Assembly (NCBI RefSeq): GCF_000421585.1
Contig: NZ_ATXH01000007.1
Span: forward strand, 26,567-90,566
Direction: 5' to 3'
Length of the DNA stretch: 64,000 nucleotides
DNA from: Thermodesulfatator atlanticus DSM 21156
GTDB taxonomy: Bacteria > Desulfobacterota > Thermodesulfobacteria > Thermodesulfobacteriales > Thermodesulfatatoraceae
Shown here: positions 9,701 through 17,146 of the stretch, piece by piece
Layout: every line of letters begins with the position of its first letter
How positions within the stretch are numbered: position 1 is the first letter of the stretch
Made by a program: the position numbers and the translations under genes
Notes under the pieces: generated by a model
Databases searched by the model: none
Seen by the model: only the letters and a program-made list of their open reading frames with translations
What the model was told of the DNA's origin: nothing

Positions 9701-9975
9701 TCCTGGCTGATTTTATCGAGTTACGCCTGAAACAGGGCCTGCCCCTTGAAGAAGCGGTAATTGATGCCGGGGTGGTGCGCTTTCGCCCCATGCTCCTTAC
9801 CGCAGCTGCCGTGGTGGTGGGAAGTTTTGTGATCCTTTTTGACCCGATTTTTAACGGCCTTGCCCTTTCACTTATGGCCGGAGAAGTGGCGGCGACGCTT
9901 TTTTCACGCATGGTGGTCCCGGTGCTTTACTACCTTGACCACCGGATGAAGCAGGAAAGGCGGTTGGTGTTGTAG
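6763..9975 (+). CDS. RND (AcrB/MexB-type) multidrug efflux permease
   Basis: A 1070-residue inner-membrane proton-driven pump of normal length for the family. It shows the N-terminal helix, two large periplasmic loops and twelve membrane segments in two repeats. The proton-relay region of TM4 is present as [16 protein letters not shown], containing the adjacent Asp pair essential in AcrB. The second repeat shows [20 protein letters not shown] and [17 protein letters not shown]. Several loops are longer than in AcrB. It completes the operon with the TolC-like and adaptor genes. Substrate cannot be predicted: no metal-type CusA signature was recognised, so hydrophobic drugs or lipids are likely. 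An upstream in-frame start does not exist within the adaptor stop. Confidence 0.93.
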   Translation: [1070 protein letters not shown]

Positions 9976-9982
9976 GGAAAAG

Positions 9983-10001
9983 CAGGGCGGGCTCCGCCCT
10001 G
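9983..10001. terminator. GC-rich hairpin between convergent genes
   Basis: CAGGGCGG and CCGCCCTG form a perfect 8-bp stem with a short loop between the RND pump stop and the stop of the Re-citrate-synthase-like gene. There is no clear T-run, so termination in either direction is an inference. A near-identical stem recurs at 53478-53503. Confidence 0.4.
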
Positions 10002-10008
10002 CATAGAA

Positions 10009-11841
10009 CTATTCGTTTTCTTCTTCGTCTTCCATCTTGAGAAGGTCTTCAAAGCGGATATCCATGCCCAAGACGCCTACAACTTCCTCGTATTTATTCC
10101 TGATAGGGGCGGCAACGGTAAGACAAAGGGCACCGGTTACTTTTGAAGAGTAAAAGTCTGTCACGTAAACCTTACCGGTTTTGAAGGGCTCAATAAACCA
10201 GGGGCGATCTGAATAATCTTCGTCTTTTAAGAGGTGCTCATAGCGGGCCTTGTCTTCGATATGGGTTACCAGTGGTGTGATGCGTTTTCCTTCCTGGTTT
10301 ACCACGTAAACAAATTGTATATACGGATGCTCTTCGATAACTTCTCTGAGCACTGGTACGATCTTTTCAGGATCAAGGGAACGAATCTCTGGGCGTTCGG
10401 CCAATTTTTCCACAAGCTCTACCAGAAGCTTAGAGGCTTTTTCTTTCATGCGTTCAAGCTCAGAGACAAAAAGCTCGGGGATATACTTTCTCACCAGGTG
10501 CATCATTTCTTCATTTGAAATCGGGGTAATGCGCCCGGCTTCGAATTGTTTGATAATTTGCTTGTAAATTTTGGCCACGCCAGGATGCTTTTTGTCTATT
10601 TGCTTTTCACCTTCAAGGCCAAAATGGGTATTAATCCAGTAAGCAATGCCTGCAGTGCCGCTTTTATCAGTGATGATGATCCCGATGGGTCTTTTGAGGA
10701 GCTTTTTGGTATCAAAGGCGTTGTATATTTCTTCGTTCTTAAGAATTCCGTCAATGTGAATGCCGGCTTTGGTTGCGTTAAATTCAGACCCAACAAAAGG
10801 CTGGTTGGCAGGAATCTTATCACCCAGTTCACGGCGATAGTATTCTGCCACATCGGTGATCACGGTGGTATCAACGCCGTTGTGGGTTCCTCGTAAACTA
10901 ATGTACTCAAAAATCATGGCCTCAAGAGGGGTGTTGCCTGTTCTTTCGCCATATCCCAAAAGGGTGGTGTTCACCGCAGCACATCCGTAAAGCCAGGCCG
11001 TGGTGGCATTTATTACCGCCTTGTAAAAATCGTTATGACCATGCCATTCAAGGAGCTCAGAGGGAACTCCTGCTTCTTCGACCAGGGCCCGTATAAGCTT
11101 GGGGACACTTCTTGGAAGTGCCGCACCAGGGTAAGGAACACCAACGCCTAAGGTATCACAAAGCCTGATTTTGATATCGATACCTGAATCTTCCCGGAGT
11201 TTCATAAGTTCAATGGCAAAGGGAATTACAAAACCATAAATATCAGCCCTGGTTACGTCTTCGAAATGGCACCTGGGAATAATGCCTTCTTCAAGGGCTG
11301 CTTTGACAATGGCAAGATAGTCATTTAGGGCCTGACGGCGGTCTTTTTTAAGCTTTAAAAAAATGTGGTAATCAGAACAGGAAGTAAGGATGCCGGTTTC
11401 TTTTAGGCCCATTTCCCTGACAAGTTTTAAATCTTCTGCCTTAGCGCGAATCCAGCCGGTTATTTCAGGGTAGCGATATCCGCGTTCAAGGCATTTTTCC
11501 ACGGCCTTTTTGTCTTTCTGGGTATATAGGAAAAATTCAGACTGACGAATAACTCCATTTGGGCCGCCTAACTTATGGAGAAAATCAAAAAGGGTAACTA
11601 TCTGGTCAACGGTATAGGGAGGGCGGGCCTGTTGACCATCACGAAAAGTGGTATCAGTTATCCAGATCTCTTTGGGAGGCATAGGCATGACATATTTGTG
11701 GTCAAAATCTACCAGGGGAACATCGTCATAAGGGAAAATTTCTTTCATTAAATTGGGCTCATCAACATCTTGAAGCCTATGTTGCCAAAACTTTGTATGC
11801 TCATGGTCAAGTAATCTTCTTTCAGGATTCCATTTAGGCAT
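10009..11841 (-). CDS. Re-citrate synthase-like DRE-TIM enzyme with C-terminal Cache sensor domain
   Basis: A 610-residue protein; the start at 11841 (MPKWNPERR) is preceded by a strong AAGGAGG, whereas the frame extends 29 codons further without one. Residues about 60-400 are a DRE-TIM metallolyase barrel: DTTFRDGQQARPPYT (63 onward), RCHFEDVTRAD, LEWHGHNDFYKA with the metal-binding HxH, and GYGERTGNTPLEAM. This subgroup resembles the Re-face citrate synthases of anaerobes such as Clostridium kluyveri and Syntrophus, related to isopropylmalate and homocitrate synthases; it would condense acetyl-CoA with oxaloacetate. Residues about 500-605 are unlike LeuA regulatory domains and match the PDC/Cache sensor fold: DYSDRPWFIEPFKTGKVYVT, then AAPIRNKYEEVVGVLGMDIR. 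Cache domains are normally extracytoplasmic, yet no membrane segment is present here. Substrate assignment is moderately confident; the domain fusion is directly readable. Confidence 0.75.
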   Translation of the reverse strand: MPKWNPERRLLDHEHTKFWQHRLQDVDEPNLMKEIFPYDDVPLVDFDHKYVMPMPPKEIWITDTTFRDGQQARPPYTVDQIVTLFDFLHKLGGPNGVIRQSEFFLYTQKDKKAVEKCLERGYRYPEITGWIRAKAEDLKLVREMGLKETGILTSCSDYHIFLKLKKDRRQALNDYLAIVKAALEEGIIPRCHFEDVTRADIYGFVIPFAIELMKLREDSGIDIKIRLCDTLGVGVPYPGAALPRSVPKLIRALVEEAGVPSELLEWHGHNDFYKAVINATTAWLYGCAAVNTTLLGYGERTGNTPLEAMIFEYISLRGTHNGVDTTVITDVAEYYRRELGDKIPANQPFVGSEFNATKAGIHIDGILKNEEIYNAFDTKKLLKRPIGIIITDKSGTAGIAYWINTHFGLEGEKQIDKKHPGVAKIYKQIIKQFEAGRITPISNEEMMHLVRKYIPELFVSELERMKEKASKLLVELVEKLAERPEIRSLDPEKIVPVLREVIEEHPYIQFVYVVNQEGKRITPLVTHIEDKARYEHLLKDEDYSDRPWFIEPFKTGKVYVTDFYSSKVTGALCLTVAAPIRNKYEEVVGVLGMDIRFEDLLKMEDEEENE

Positions 11842-11950
11842 AACAACCTCCTTACAGAAAAAGTGTGGGAAAAAACTTACCGCTTCGCTGTGACCTATCC
11901 CTTCATAACACGGAATTTTCGTTTGCAAAAGGGGTAATTAGGAGTTAGTC

Positions 11951-12841
11951 CTAAAAAATATTAATTAAAACCAAAAGATACTTAAGGGCAATTAAAAGAA
12001 CCACCAGAAAGAGTCCGGCTTTGATAGGTCTTTCAGGAATGAATTTTTGGCTGCGGGCGCCTAAAAAACCACCAAGCATTCCACCAAGACCAAACAGGGC
12101 GCCCAGTAAGAAATCTGGCCTGGTAAGAATTCCCTTAGCAGCAGGACCAAAAGAATAAAAAAGCACCCCTGCTATAGAAGAAACTAAGGTTCCTAAAAGA
12201 GTTGCCCCCGCCACCGTATAAACAGGAAGTTTCAAAACGCTAAGGCAATAAGGGGCCATGATAGCACCGCCTCCGATGCCGTAGGCTCCCCCAACGATGC
12301 CCACTGCGAAAGAAACTATAAAAACCGTAATCGGCGAAAACCTGTGTTTTTGCCCGGCAAAGGAAAATCGCGCCTGCTTAAGACTTAATTCTTCGTATTT
12401 GATGACGGCTTTTTGCGGAGGCGTTTTTCTTTTTTTTCCTGACAAAAGATCTTTTCCTAAACGAAAGGCAAGGTAAAGAAGCACCAAACCTGCAAAAGGT
12501 TTAAAACGCGCGGGATCTTCTAAATAATGAATCCTTAACAAATATCCTCCACCGATTCCAAGACTGCTTCCTGCTGAGATACAAAGGGCAAGAGGCCAAT
12601 TGAGCCTTCCATCACGGGCATAGCTTATAACAATGGGAGGGATGGTAAAAAGATTATACAAAAGGTTTGTCGCCGAAACAGAAGGAGAGGTATATCCCAG
12701 GACACTCATCTGAAAAGGTAAAAGCAAAAAAGCTCCGGTAACCCCTGCCATAGCACCAAAATAGGCCAAAACAAAAGAAACAAGAGGTGGCAGAAAAAGA
12801 TAAGTCTTAACGCCTGATACCGGGAAAGTAACCTTTAGCAT
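11951..12841 (-). CDS. TauE/SafE (sulfite exporter/DUF81) family permease
   Basis: A 296-residue membrane protein with about eight hydrophobic segments arranged as two inverted repeats. The family glycine/proline signatures appear twice: FGAMAGVTGAFLLLPFQM in the first half and VGIVGGAYGIGGGAIMAPYC in the second. Members move sulfite, sulfoacetate, taurine-derived anions or other small anions across the inner membrane; the substrate here is unknown. A roughly 45-residue hydrophilic loop (around KKRKTPPQKAVIKYEE) joins the halves. It lies 109 bases upstream of the citrate-synthase-like gene and just downstream of the RNase P RNA gene on the same strand. Confidence 0.85.
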   Translation of the reverse strand: MLKVTFPVSGVKTYLFLPPLVSFVLAYFGAMAGVTGAFLLLPFQMSVLGYTSPSVSATNLLYNLFTIPPIVISYARDGRLNWPLALCISAGSSLGIGGGYLLRIHYLEDPARFKPFAGLVLLYLAFRLGKDLLSGKKRKTPPQKAVIKYEELSLKQARFSFAGQKHRFSPITVFIVSFAVGIVGGAYGIGGGAIMAPYCLSVLKLPVYTVAGATLLGTLVSSIAGVLFYSFGPAAKGILTRPDFLLGALFGLGGMLGGFLGARSQKFIPERPIKAGLFLVVLLIALKYLLVLINIF

Positions 12842-12885
12842 AAGGATAAATTAGCAAACTTTGGGGAGGAAGATAAACAAAAAAT

Positions 12886-13250
12886 GGGCCGGCCATAAGC
12901 CGAGTTCTGTCCCCTGCAAAGCGGGTGGTGGTCATTCCTCTAGGCGGTTGGTTACCCAACCGCTCAAGCGGCCTACCCGGGAGCTTCGGGCGGGCCACCC
13001 TCAAGCGCTCCCCTATATGGCCTTTCTCCGGGTGGGGTTTGCCGTGCCCTCTCCTGTTACCAGGAGAGGCGGTGGGCTCTTACCCCACCTTTTCACCCTT
13101 ACCCTGGCTACTAAAAAGTAGCCAAGGCGGTCTGTTTTCTGTGGCACTTTCCAGGGGTTACCCCCTCCGGGCGTTACCCGGCACCCTGCCCTGTGGAGCT
13201 CGGACTTTCCTCCGAAGGGCTAATGCCCTCCGGCGACCACCGACCGGCCC
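12886..13250 (-). ncRNA. rnpB: RNase P RNA, bacterial class A
   Basis: On the minus strand the sequence begins GGGCCGGTCGG and contains the universally conserved blocks GAGGAAAGTCCGAGCTCC, CAGGGTGCCGGGTAACGCCC, GGTAAGGGTGAAA, AAACCCCACCCGG and ACAGAACTCGGCTTATGGCC, closing with a GGCCGGCCC strand that can pair with the 5' end (P1). The length, about 365 nt, fits class A. A T-run follows the 3' end at about 12878-12885. It is the catalytic RNA that removes 5' leaders from pre-tRNA. Ends are placed by the P1 pairing and may be off by a few bases. Confidence 0.95.
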
Positions 13251-13257
13251 ATACTTA

Positions 13258-13285
13258 AATTTAAGCAAAAAATTTTTTATTTCAA
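13258..13285 (-). promoter_or_regulatory. Putative promoter of rnpB
   Basis: Minus strand: TTGAAA (13280-13285), 16-base spacer, TAAATT (13258-13263), placing the start of transcription close to the predicted 5' end of RNase P RNA. Confidence 0.45.
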
Positions 13286-13310
13286 ATGCCTCGGCAGCAA
13301 GGATCATTAG

Positions 13311-13328
13311 AACCCTTTGCAAAATGCC
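13311..13328. repeat. Possible fragment of the CCTTTGCAAAA element end
   Basis: AACCCTTTGCAAAATGCC resembles the element end GAGACCTTTGCAAAATTGGC found elsewhere in the window. There is no matching second end, so this is either a relic or coincidence. It lies between birA and rnpB. Confidence 0.3.
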
Positions 13329-13362
13329 GTTCGATTGGTGAATCCTTTTCGTGAGCAGGTAA

Positions 13363-14256
13363 CTAGATATAAAGAATCTCTCCGGAAGAAAGAATTATTT
13401 CCTCCCCCGAAGAAGTAGTAATTATCAACCTTCCCCGAGGATCAATCTCTTTTACAAGGCCTCTGCCTTCTTCCCCCTGGGTAATATCCTCAGCAAAAGC
13501 CACGTAACGGCCAATGGTGTCTGAAAATTCGTAAAAAAGAGCTGGGAAAGGATTCGGGATGTCTTCTTCCTGCAAAAATCTCTTTTCATAAGCGAGAAGC
13601 AGGCCGTAGTATTTGCGCAAATGGGCTAAAAAACACGCCGCCACCTCGGCAAGAGAAAGTTCTTTTCCCAGGCATTCTTTTAGGGAAATGCCCGCAAGGC
13701 CTGGTAACAAAAAATTATTCACATTTAGCCCTACCCCTATAAGAAACCAGCGTTCATGGGAAACCTGTACTTCTTGCTCAACCAAAACCCCGGCAAGTTT
13801 TTTCCCCTGAAATAAAAGGTCGTTAACCCATTTTTGCCTGGCAGGCACGCCAAAAGAAGCCACCGTCTCAACCAGAGAAAAGCCAACAAGGATGGGAAGC
13901 CAACCCCTTGTCTCAGGCAAAAAAGAATCGTAAACCGCCATAGAAAGCCAGAGGCCTCCCCGAGGGGCAAACCAACTCCTGGTAAAGCGCCCTTTAGCCC
14001 CTGTCATCTCAAGGGCGATGGCCACAGTGCCGTTTTTAAATTTTTTAGATTCTCCAAGCCTTTTGCGCAAAAAATCCATTGCCCGAGGAAGTTTTTCAAA
14101 ACAGTATATCTGCTGGGCAATTTCCGCGCCGCGACGCAAAATCTCATCTGAAGGGATAAAGGAATACAACGGATGAAAGGAAAGATTTAAAAGCTCTCTG
14201 GTTATCCCCTGAGAGATCTGGGACTCAAGGGAGAAAAGCCTTTTCAGTTGGGCCAT
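13363..14256 (-). CDS. birA: Biotin--[acetyl-CoA-carboxylase] ligase
   Basis: A 297-residue BPL/LPL-family enzyme that activates biotin to biotinyl-AMP and transfers it to a carrier lysine. Visible motifs are GAKGRFTRSWFAPRGGLWLS (86-105, corresponding to the biotin-binding GRGR..W..P.G.L region), QKWVNDLLFQGKKLAGVLVE (141-160) and GVGLNVNNF, followed by a BirA C-terminal SH3-like domain. The N-terminus (about 75 residues) is not recognisably a winged helix, so a repressor function is unlikely. It ends the purA-ACC operon and overlaps the biotin-carrier gene by 13 bases, which supports dedicated biotinylation of that carrier. The first glycine-rich motif is divergent from GRGRRGR. Confidence 0.88.
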   Translation of the reverse strand: MAQLKRLFSLESQISQGITRELLNLSFHPLYSFIPSDEILRRGAEIAQQIYCFEKLPRAMDFLRKRLGESKKFKNGTVAIALEMTGAKGRFTRSWFAPRGGLWLSMAVYDSFLPETRGWLPILVGFSLVETVASFGVPARQKWVNDLLFQGKKLAGVLVEQEVQVSHERWFLIGVGLNVNNFLLPGLAGISLKECLGKELSLAEVAACFLAHLRKYYGLLLAYEKRFLQEEDIPNPFPALFYEFSDTIGRYVAFAEDITQGEEGRGLVKEIDPRGRLIITTSSGEEIILSSGEILYI

Positions 14257-14900
14257 TCTTCTTTAACGCGGGCAATAAGCTTTTCAATGTAAGGGCGTTC
14301 TTCTTCGTGACACAAGCCAAAAAGTGGCTCGCCCTGCTCAACCATCTGCCCCCGGGAAAAAAATACCCGGAAGACCACCATGGGTGAGCCTTCGTGATAA
14401 ATCGGGGTCTCACGTTTCATGAAGTACATGATGGCAAGCTCATCCCCTGGTTTAACCACCACGCGGCCTTCACCTTCTTTTTCTATCCTTTTGGCAAGCT
14501 CAGGACTTAAAAAATAGCGAGCCTTCTCAGGCGCCGTAATGATGTGCAACGCCTCACGCAATAATTCTGCAATAATTTCCTTCTGACTATAGGCATGCTT
14601 GATTTCAAGCACAGGTTGAAAGGCCTCAACAAACTTGCCCAAAAGATCGTAGTTTATCTTAGAGACCTCGCCCCCGGCCTTGGCCCTGATCGTTTTGGGG
14701 TTTCTCTCCCGCTCAAGCACAAAAAGCGGAGTCCCCGGCTTTTCAAGCCATTTGCCCCGTGGGCCTTTAACCTCATCGCCCTCTTTTACCAGAAACTCCT
14801 TGATATAGCCCGTATGCGGGGCTCTCACCACAAAAATGCGATAAGGATTGGCCTTAAAATTCCGCAAAAGTTCGTTTATTTTTTGATTATCAAAACCCAT
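14244..14900 (-). CDS. Biotin carrier protein with two tandem biotinyl-like domains
   Basis: A 218-residue soluble protein. Two biotinyl/lipoyl-like barrels can be read. The first (about 20-100) has APHTGYIKEFLVKEGDEV and a hairpin ERERNPKTI where the modified lysine should lie, so it lacks the acceptor. The second (about 145-197) aligns as VKPGDELAIMYFMKRETPIY ... EGSPMVVFRVFFSRGQMVEQ; here FMKR replaces the canonical AMKM, making Lys162 the candidate biotinylation site. The gene lies between the carboxyltransferase and birA, and no other carrier is encoded in the operon, so it is very likely the BCCP of this acetyl-CoA carboxylase. The non-canonical acceptor motif is unusual and should be treated as a prediction. 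Confidence 0.72.
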   Translation of the reverse strand: MGFDNQKINELLRNFKANPYRIFVVRAPHTGYIKEFLVKEGDEVKGPRGKWLEKPGTPLFVLERERNPKTIRAKAGGEVSKINYDLLGKFVEAFQPVLEIKHAYSQKEIIAELLREALHIITAPEKARYFLSPELAKRIEKEGEGRVVVKPGDELAIMYFMKRETPIYHEGSPMVVFRVFFSRGQMVEQGEPLFGLCHEEERPYIEKLIARVKEEWPN

Positions 14901-14905
14901 AGCCT

Positions 14906-17146
14906 TTAACGGTAGTAAAGATTTTTGCCTCCCATGGTAAGGAGGGCTTCATAGAGCTTTTTGCGCACTTCACGTCTGTCCCAGATCCCCTGAATATGTC
15001 CACGTCGCAGCGCGTTTTCGGCACTGTGATAATCAGGAGGAATGTCTTCACCGGTGGTTTCACGGATAACTCTTGGACCGGCAAAACCAAGGCGTGTAGA
15101 ACGAATGGCAAATTGATACGGAGAGCAACCAAGAAAACTTGCCACCGGCCCGGCATAGGAATTGTTATCATAAACCACGAGATAAAGCCCGCCTTCGTCG
15201 ATATATTCCCGCACCGCCACGGTACACCGCGGCATCTGGATCACGCCAAGAGTGCCTTCATGGATTCTGATGCCTCCAGTGGTGTGGATGAAGGCTAGAA
15301 AAGGACGCTTGGTAATACGGGCCCGGTCACAGGCCTGGATAAACTTCTCACCCTCTGCCACGCCCACGGTCCCCTGGCGAAAATCCGCAATAAGCATGGC
15401 CACGATTAAAGATATTCCGCCTATCTTGGCCTGAAAGGTTATCATGGCAGAGTTTCGCCCGGTCTTTTTCTTGGCAAGGGCAAGCTTTTTATCATAGCCT
15501 TCAAAACCAAGCGGATTTACCGAAGCAATATGCTCGTTAAATTCCTTGATGCTATTGGCATCGAAAATATTGCTGAGATACCACTGATACTCAAGGGGAA
15601 AGTGATAACCACAGGTAGGGCAAACCCCACAGAATTCACCGTATAAGTCTGGCACCCAGATATCAGGGCAACCGTGGGTCTCAGCGTTCGGGCAGGTAAC
15701 GGTTCTATCTTCAAGGGCAAGCGGGCTTACATAAAGCTCGGAAATATCTTCAAGGGTTTGTTCTTCCACTACGGGTTTAACTCGCCCGCGCCGTGGCCTG
15801 GTGCCTAAAAGATCATAGGCGGTTTTAAGGGGCTCGGTTAGCTGCTTGAGAAAGGCCTGGCCTTCGCCTGAAATATCTTCCATAACACGTTGAATCATTT
15901 TCTGGCTTTGCTTAAGAAAACCGTAGCGAAGATCATGATAAAGGCGGAGACCAAGGTCCTGGCCTTTTTCAACGTAGTTTTTAAGGGAAGATTTTTTAAG
16001 CTTTAATACCTGGCGGCTAATCTCACGATACTTCTTTGAGCGCAAGTCAAGGAGTTTTTCTATTTCAACATCAGAGAGCTCCCAGCGTACGTGAACGTCA
16101 AACTCCTCAGGGGGATTTTCTTCTTCGCTTTTGCGTTTTAAGGCGTAACTTCGAAAGGCTCTAAGACTTTTGGTGCGCAGTACGGCTTCGTCGGTAGCAC
16201 GAATCATTTCGTAGCGTAAGCGCTTAAAGAACTGATAATCATTGCGCCGCGCACCAAGTACAGGTTCAGGGACGATTCTATCGATGGTCCCCAGACGCAA
16301 ATTGTCCTGAGCGGTAATTTTGAGCTGTTTAGCGCAAAATTCTACCAACTCCCGCGGAGGGCGTTCGCCTTCTCTAAGCTTTCCTTCGATAGCCGCTGCT
16401 CCTTCAGGGCTTATCACCGAATAGTAGCCATACTGGGCCATGAGCCGGACATCGGCAAGGGCTATGGCCTCTGCCCCTCCTGAGCCGCCCTCTGAAATAA
16501 AGGCCACTGTAGGCACTTTGAGCTTGCTCATAAAATAAAGGTTGCGGGCAATCTGCTGGGCAGCCCCAGGATAGTCCTCAATGGGATAAGCTCCTGGAGT
16601 AAAAACATAAAAATGGATAGGAATTCCTTCGGTTTCTGCCACCCGCATGTAGCGCAAGGCCTTTTCGTTCCCCCAGGGCTTAGCGCTACCGCCGTTTCGA
16701 AACTCTTCGCCGTGGCCCTTTTCGTGACCGATCACAATGACTTGATGAAGATAGACCTTATCCCCTACCCGGCGCGAGATCATAGCCCGGGCACAAATAA
16801 CCGCCGGGTCAACGTTAATCTCTCCCTCGCCACCAAGCTCGGTAAATGAATCATAGACGTTTTCCAGGATATCAAGAAGGGTAAAACGCTGAGGGTTACG
16901 GACTATTTTTACGATTTCATAAGGAGTAAGGGCTTTATCGGCCTCTTCTTCAAGAATTTCCAGGCGATTGTCAATGGCTTGCAGGCGATCATAACATTTT
17001 TTTTCGCCTATCTGATAGAAATTTTCTTTTATTTCCGTAAGTTCTGAAAGGATGTCATTAATGTTTTCCCAGTCCTCGCCTTTTATGTCCTGGAGGTACT
17101 GGACCTTGGTAATCAAATCGTTTAAATAGCGATGAAGTTCTCTCAT
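14906..17146 (-). CDS. Acetyl-CoA carboxylase carboxyltransferase, alpha-beta fusion
   Basis: A 746-residue fusion of both carboxyltransferase subunits. The N-terminal half is AccA-like: a helical start, PYEIVKIVRNPQRFTLLDIL, VIVIGHEKGHGEEF and FISEGGSGGAEAIALAD (oxyanion glycines). A helical linker follows (about 330-470). The C-terminal part is AccD-like: a four-Cys zinc ribbon (CPNAETHGC ... CGVCPTCGYH, about 495-530), then the crotonase-like core FLAFIHTTGGIRIHEGTLG and YAGPVASFLGC. The order alpha-beta is the reverse of the beta-alpha fusion of propionyl-CoA carboxylase-type enzymes. It transfers the carboxyl group from carboxybiotin to acetyl-CoA to make malonyl-CoA. It overlaps accC by 4 bases and is 5 bases from the carrier gene. 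A propionyl-CoA preference cannot be excluded. Confidence 0.85.
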   Translation of the reverse strand: MRELHRYLNDLITKVQYLQDIKGEDWENINDILSELTEIKENFYQIGEKKCYDRLQAIDNRLEILEEEADKALTPYEIVKIVRNPQRFTLLDILENVYDSFTELGGEGEINVDPAVICARAMISRRVGDKVYLHQVIVIGHEKGHGEEFRNGGSAKPWGNEKALRYMRVAETEGIPIHFYVFTPGAYPIEDYPGAAQQIARNLYFMSKLKVPTVAFISEGGSGGAEAIALADVRLMAQYGYYSVISPEGAAAIEGKLREGERPPRELVEFCAKQLKITAQDNLRLGTIDRIVPEPVLGARRNDYQFFKRLRYEMIRATDEAVLRTKSLRAFRSYALKRKSEEENPPEEFDVHVRWELSDVEIEKLLDLRSKKYREISRQVLKLKKSSLKNYVEKGQDLGLRLYHDLRYGFLKQSQKMIQRVMEDISGEGQAFLKQLTEPLKTAYDLLGTRPRRGRVKPVVEEQTLEDISELYVSPLALEDRTVTCPNAETHGCPDIWVPDLYGEFCGVCPTCGYHFPLEYQWYLSNIFDANSIKEFNEHIASVNPLGFEGYDKKLALAKKKTGRNSAMITFQAKIGGISLIVAMLIADFRQGTVGVAEGEKFIQACDRARITKRPFLAFIHTTGGIRIHEGTLGVIQMPRCTVAVREYIDEGGLYLVVYDNNSYAGPVASFLGCSPYQFAIRSTRLGFAGPRVIRETTGEDIPPDYHSAENALRRGHIQGIWDRREVRKKLYEALLTMGGKNLYYR

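Noticed and set aside
11842..11928. 29-codon N-terminal extension of the citrate-synthase-like enzyme
   Set aside because: The extension reads like untranslated leader, and AAGGAGG lies just before the internal ATG at 11841.
12861..13341. Open frames inside the RNase P RNA gene
   Set aside because: They are chance frames in a structured GC-rich RNA; the RNA assignment is far stronger.
13363..13600. BirA acting as a biotin-operon repressor
   Set aside because: The N-terminal region lacks a recognisable winged helix-turn-helix.
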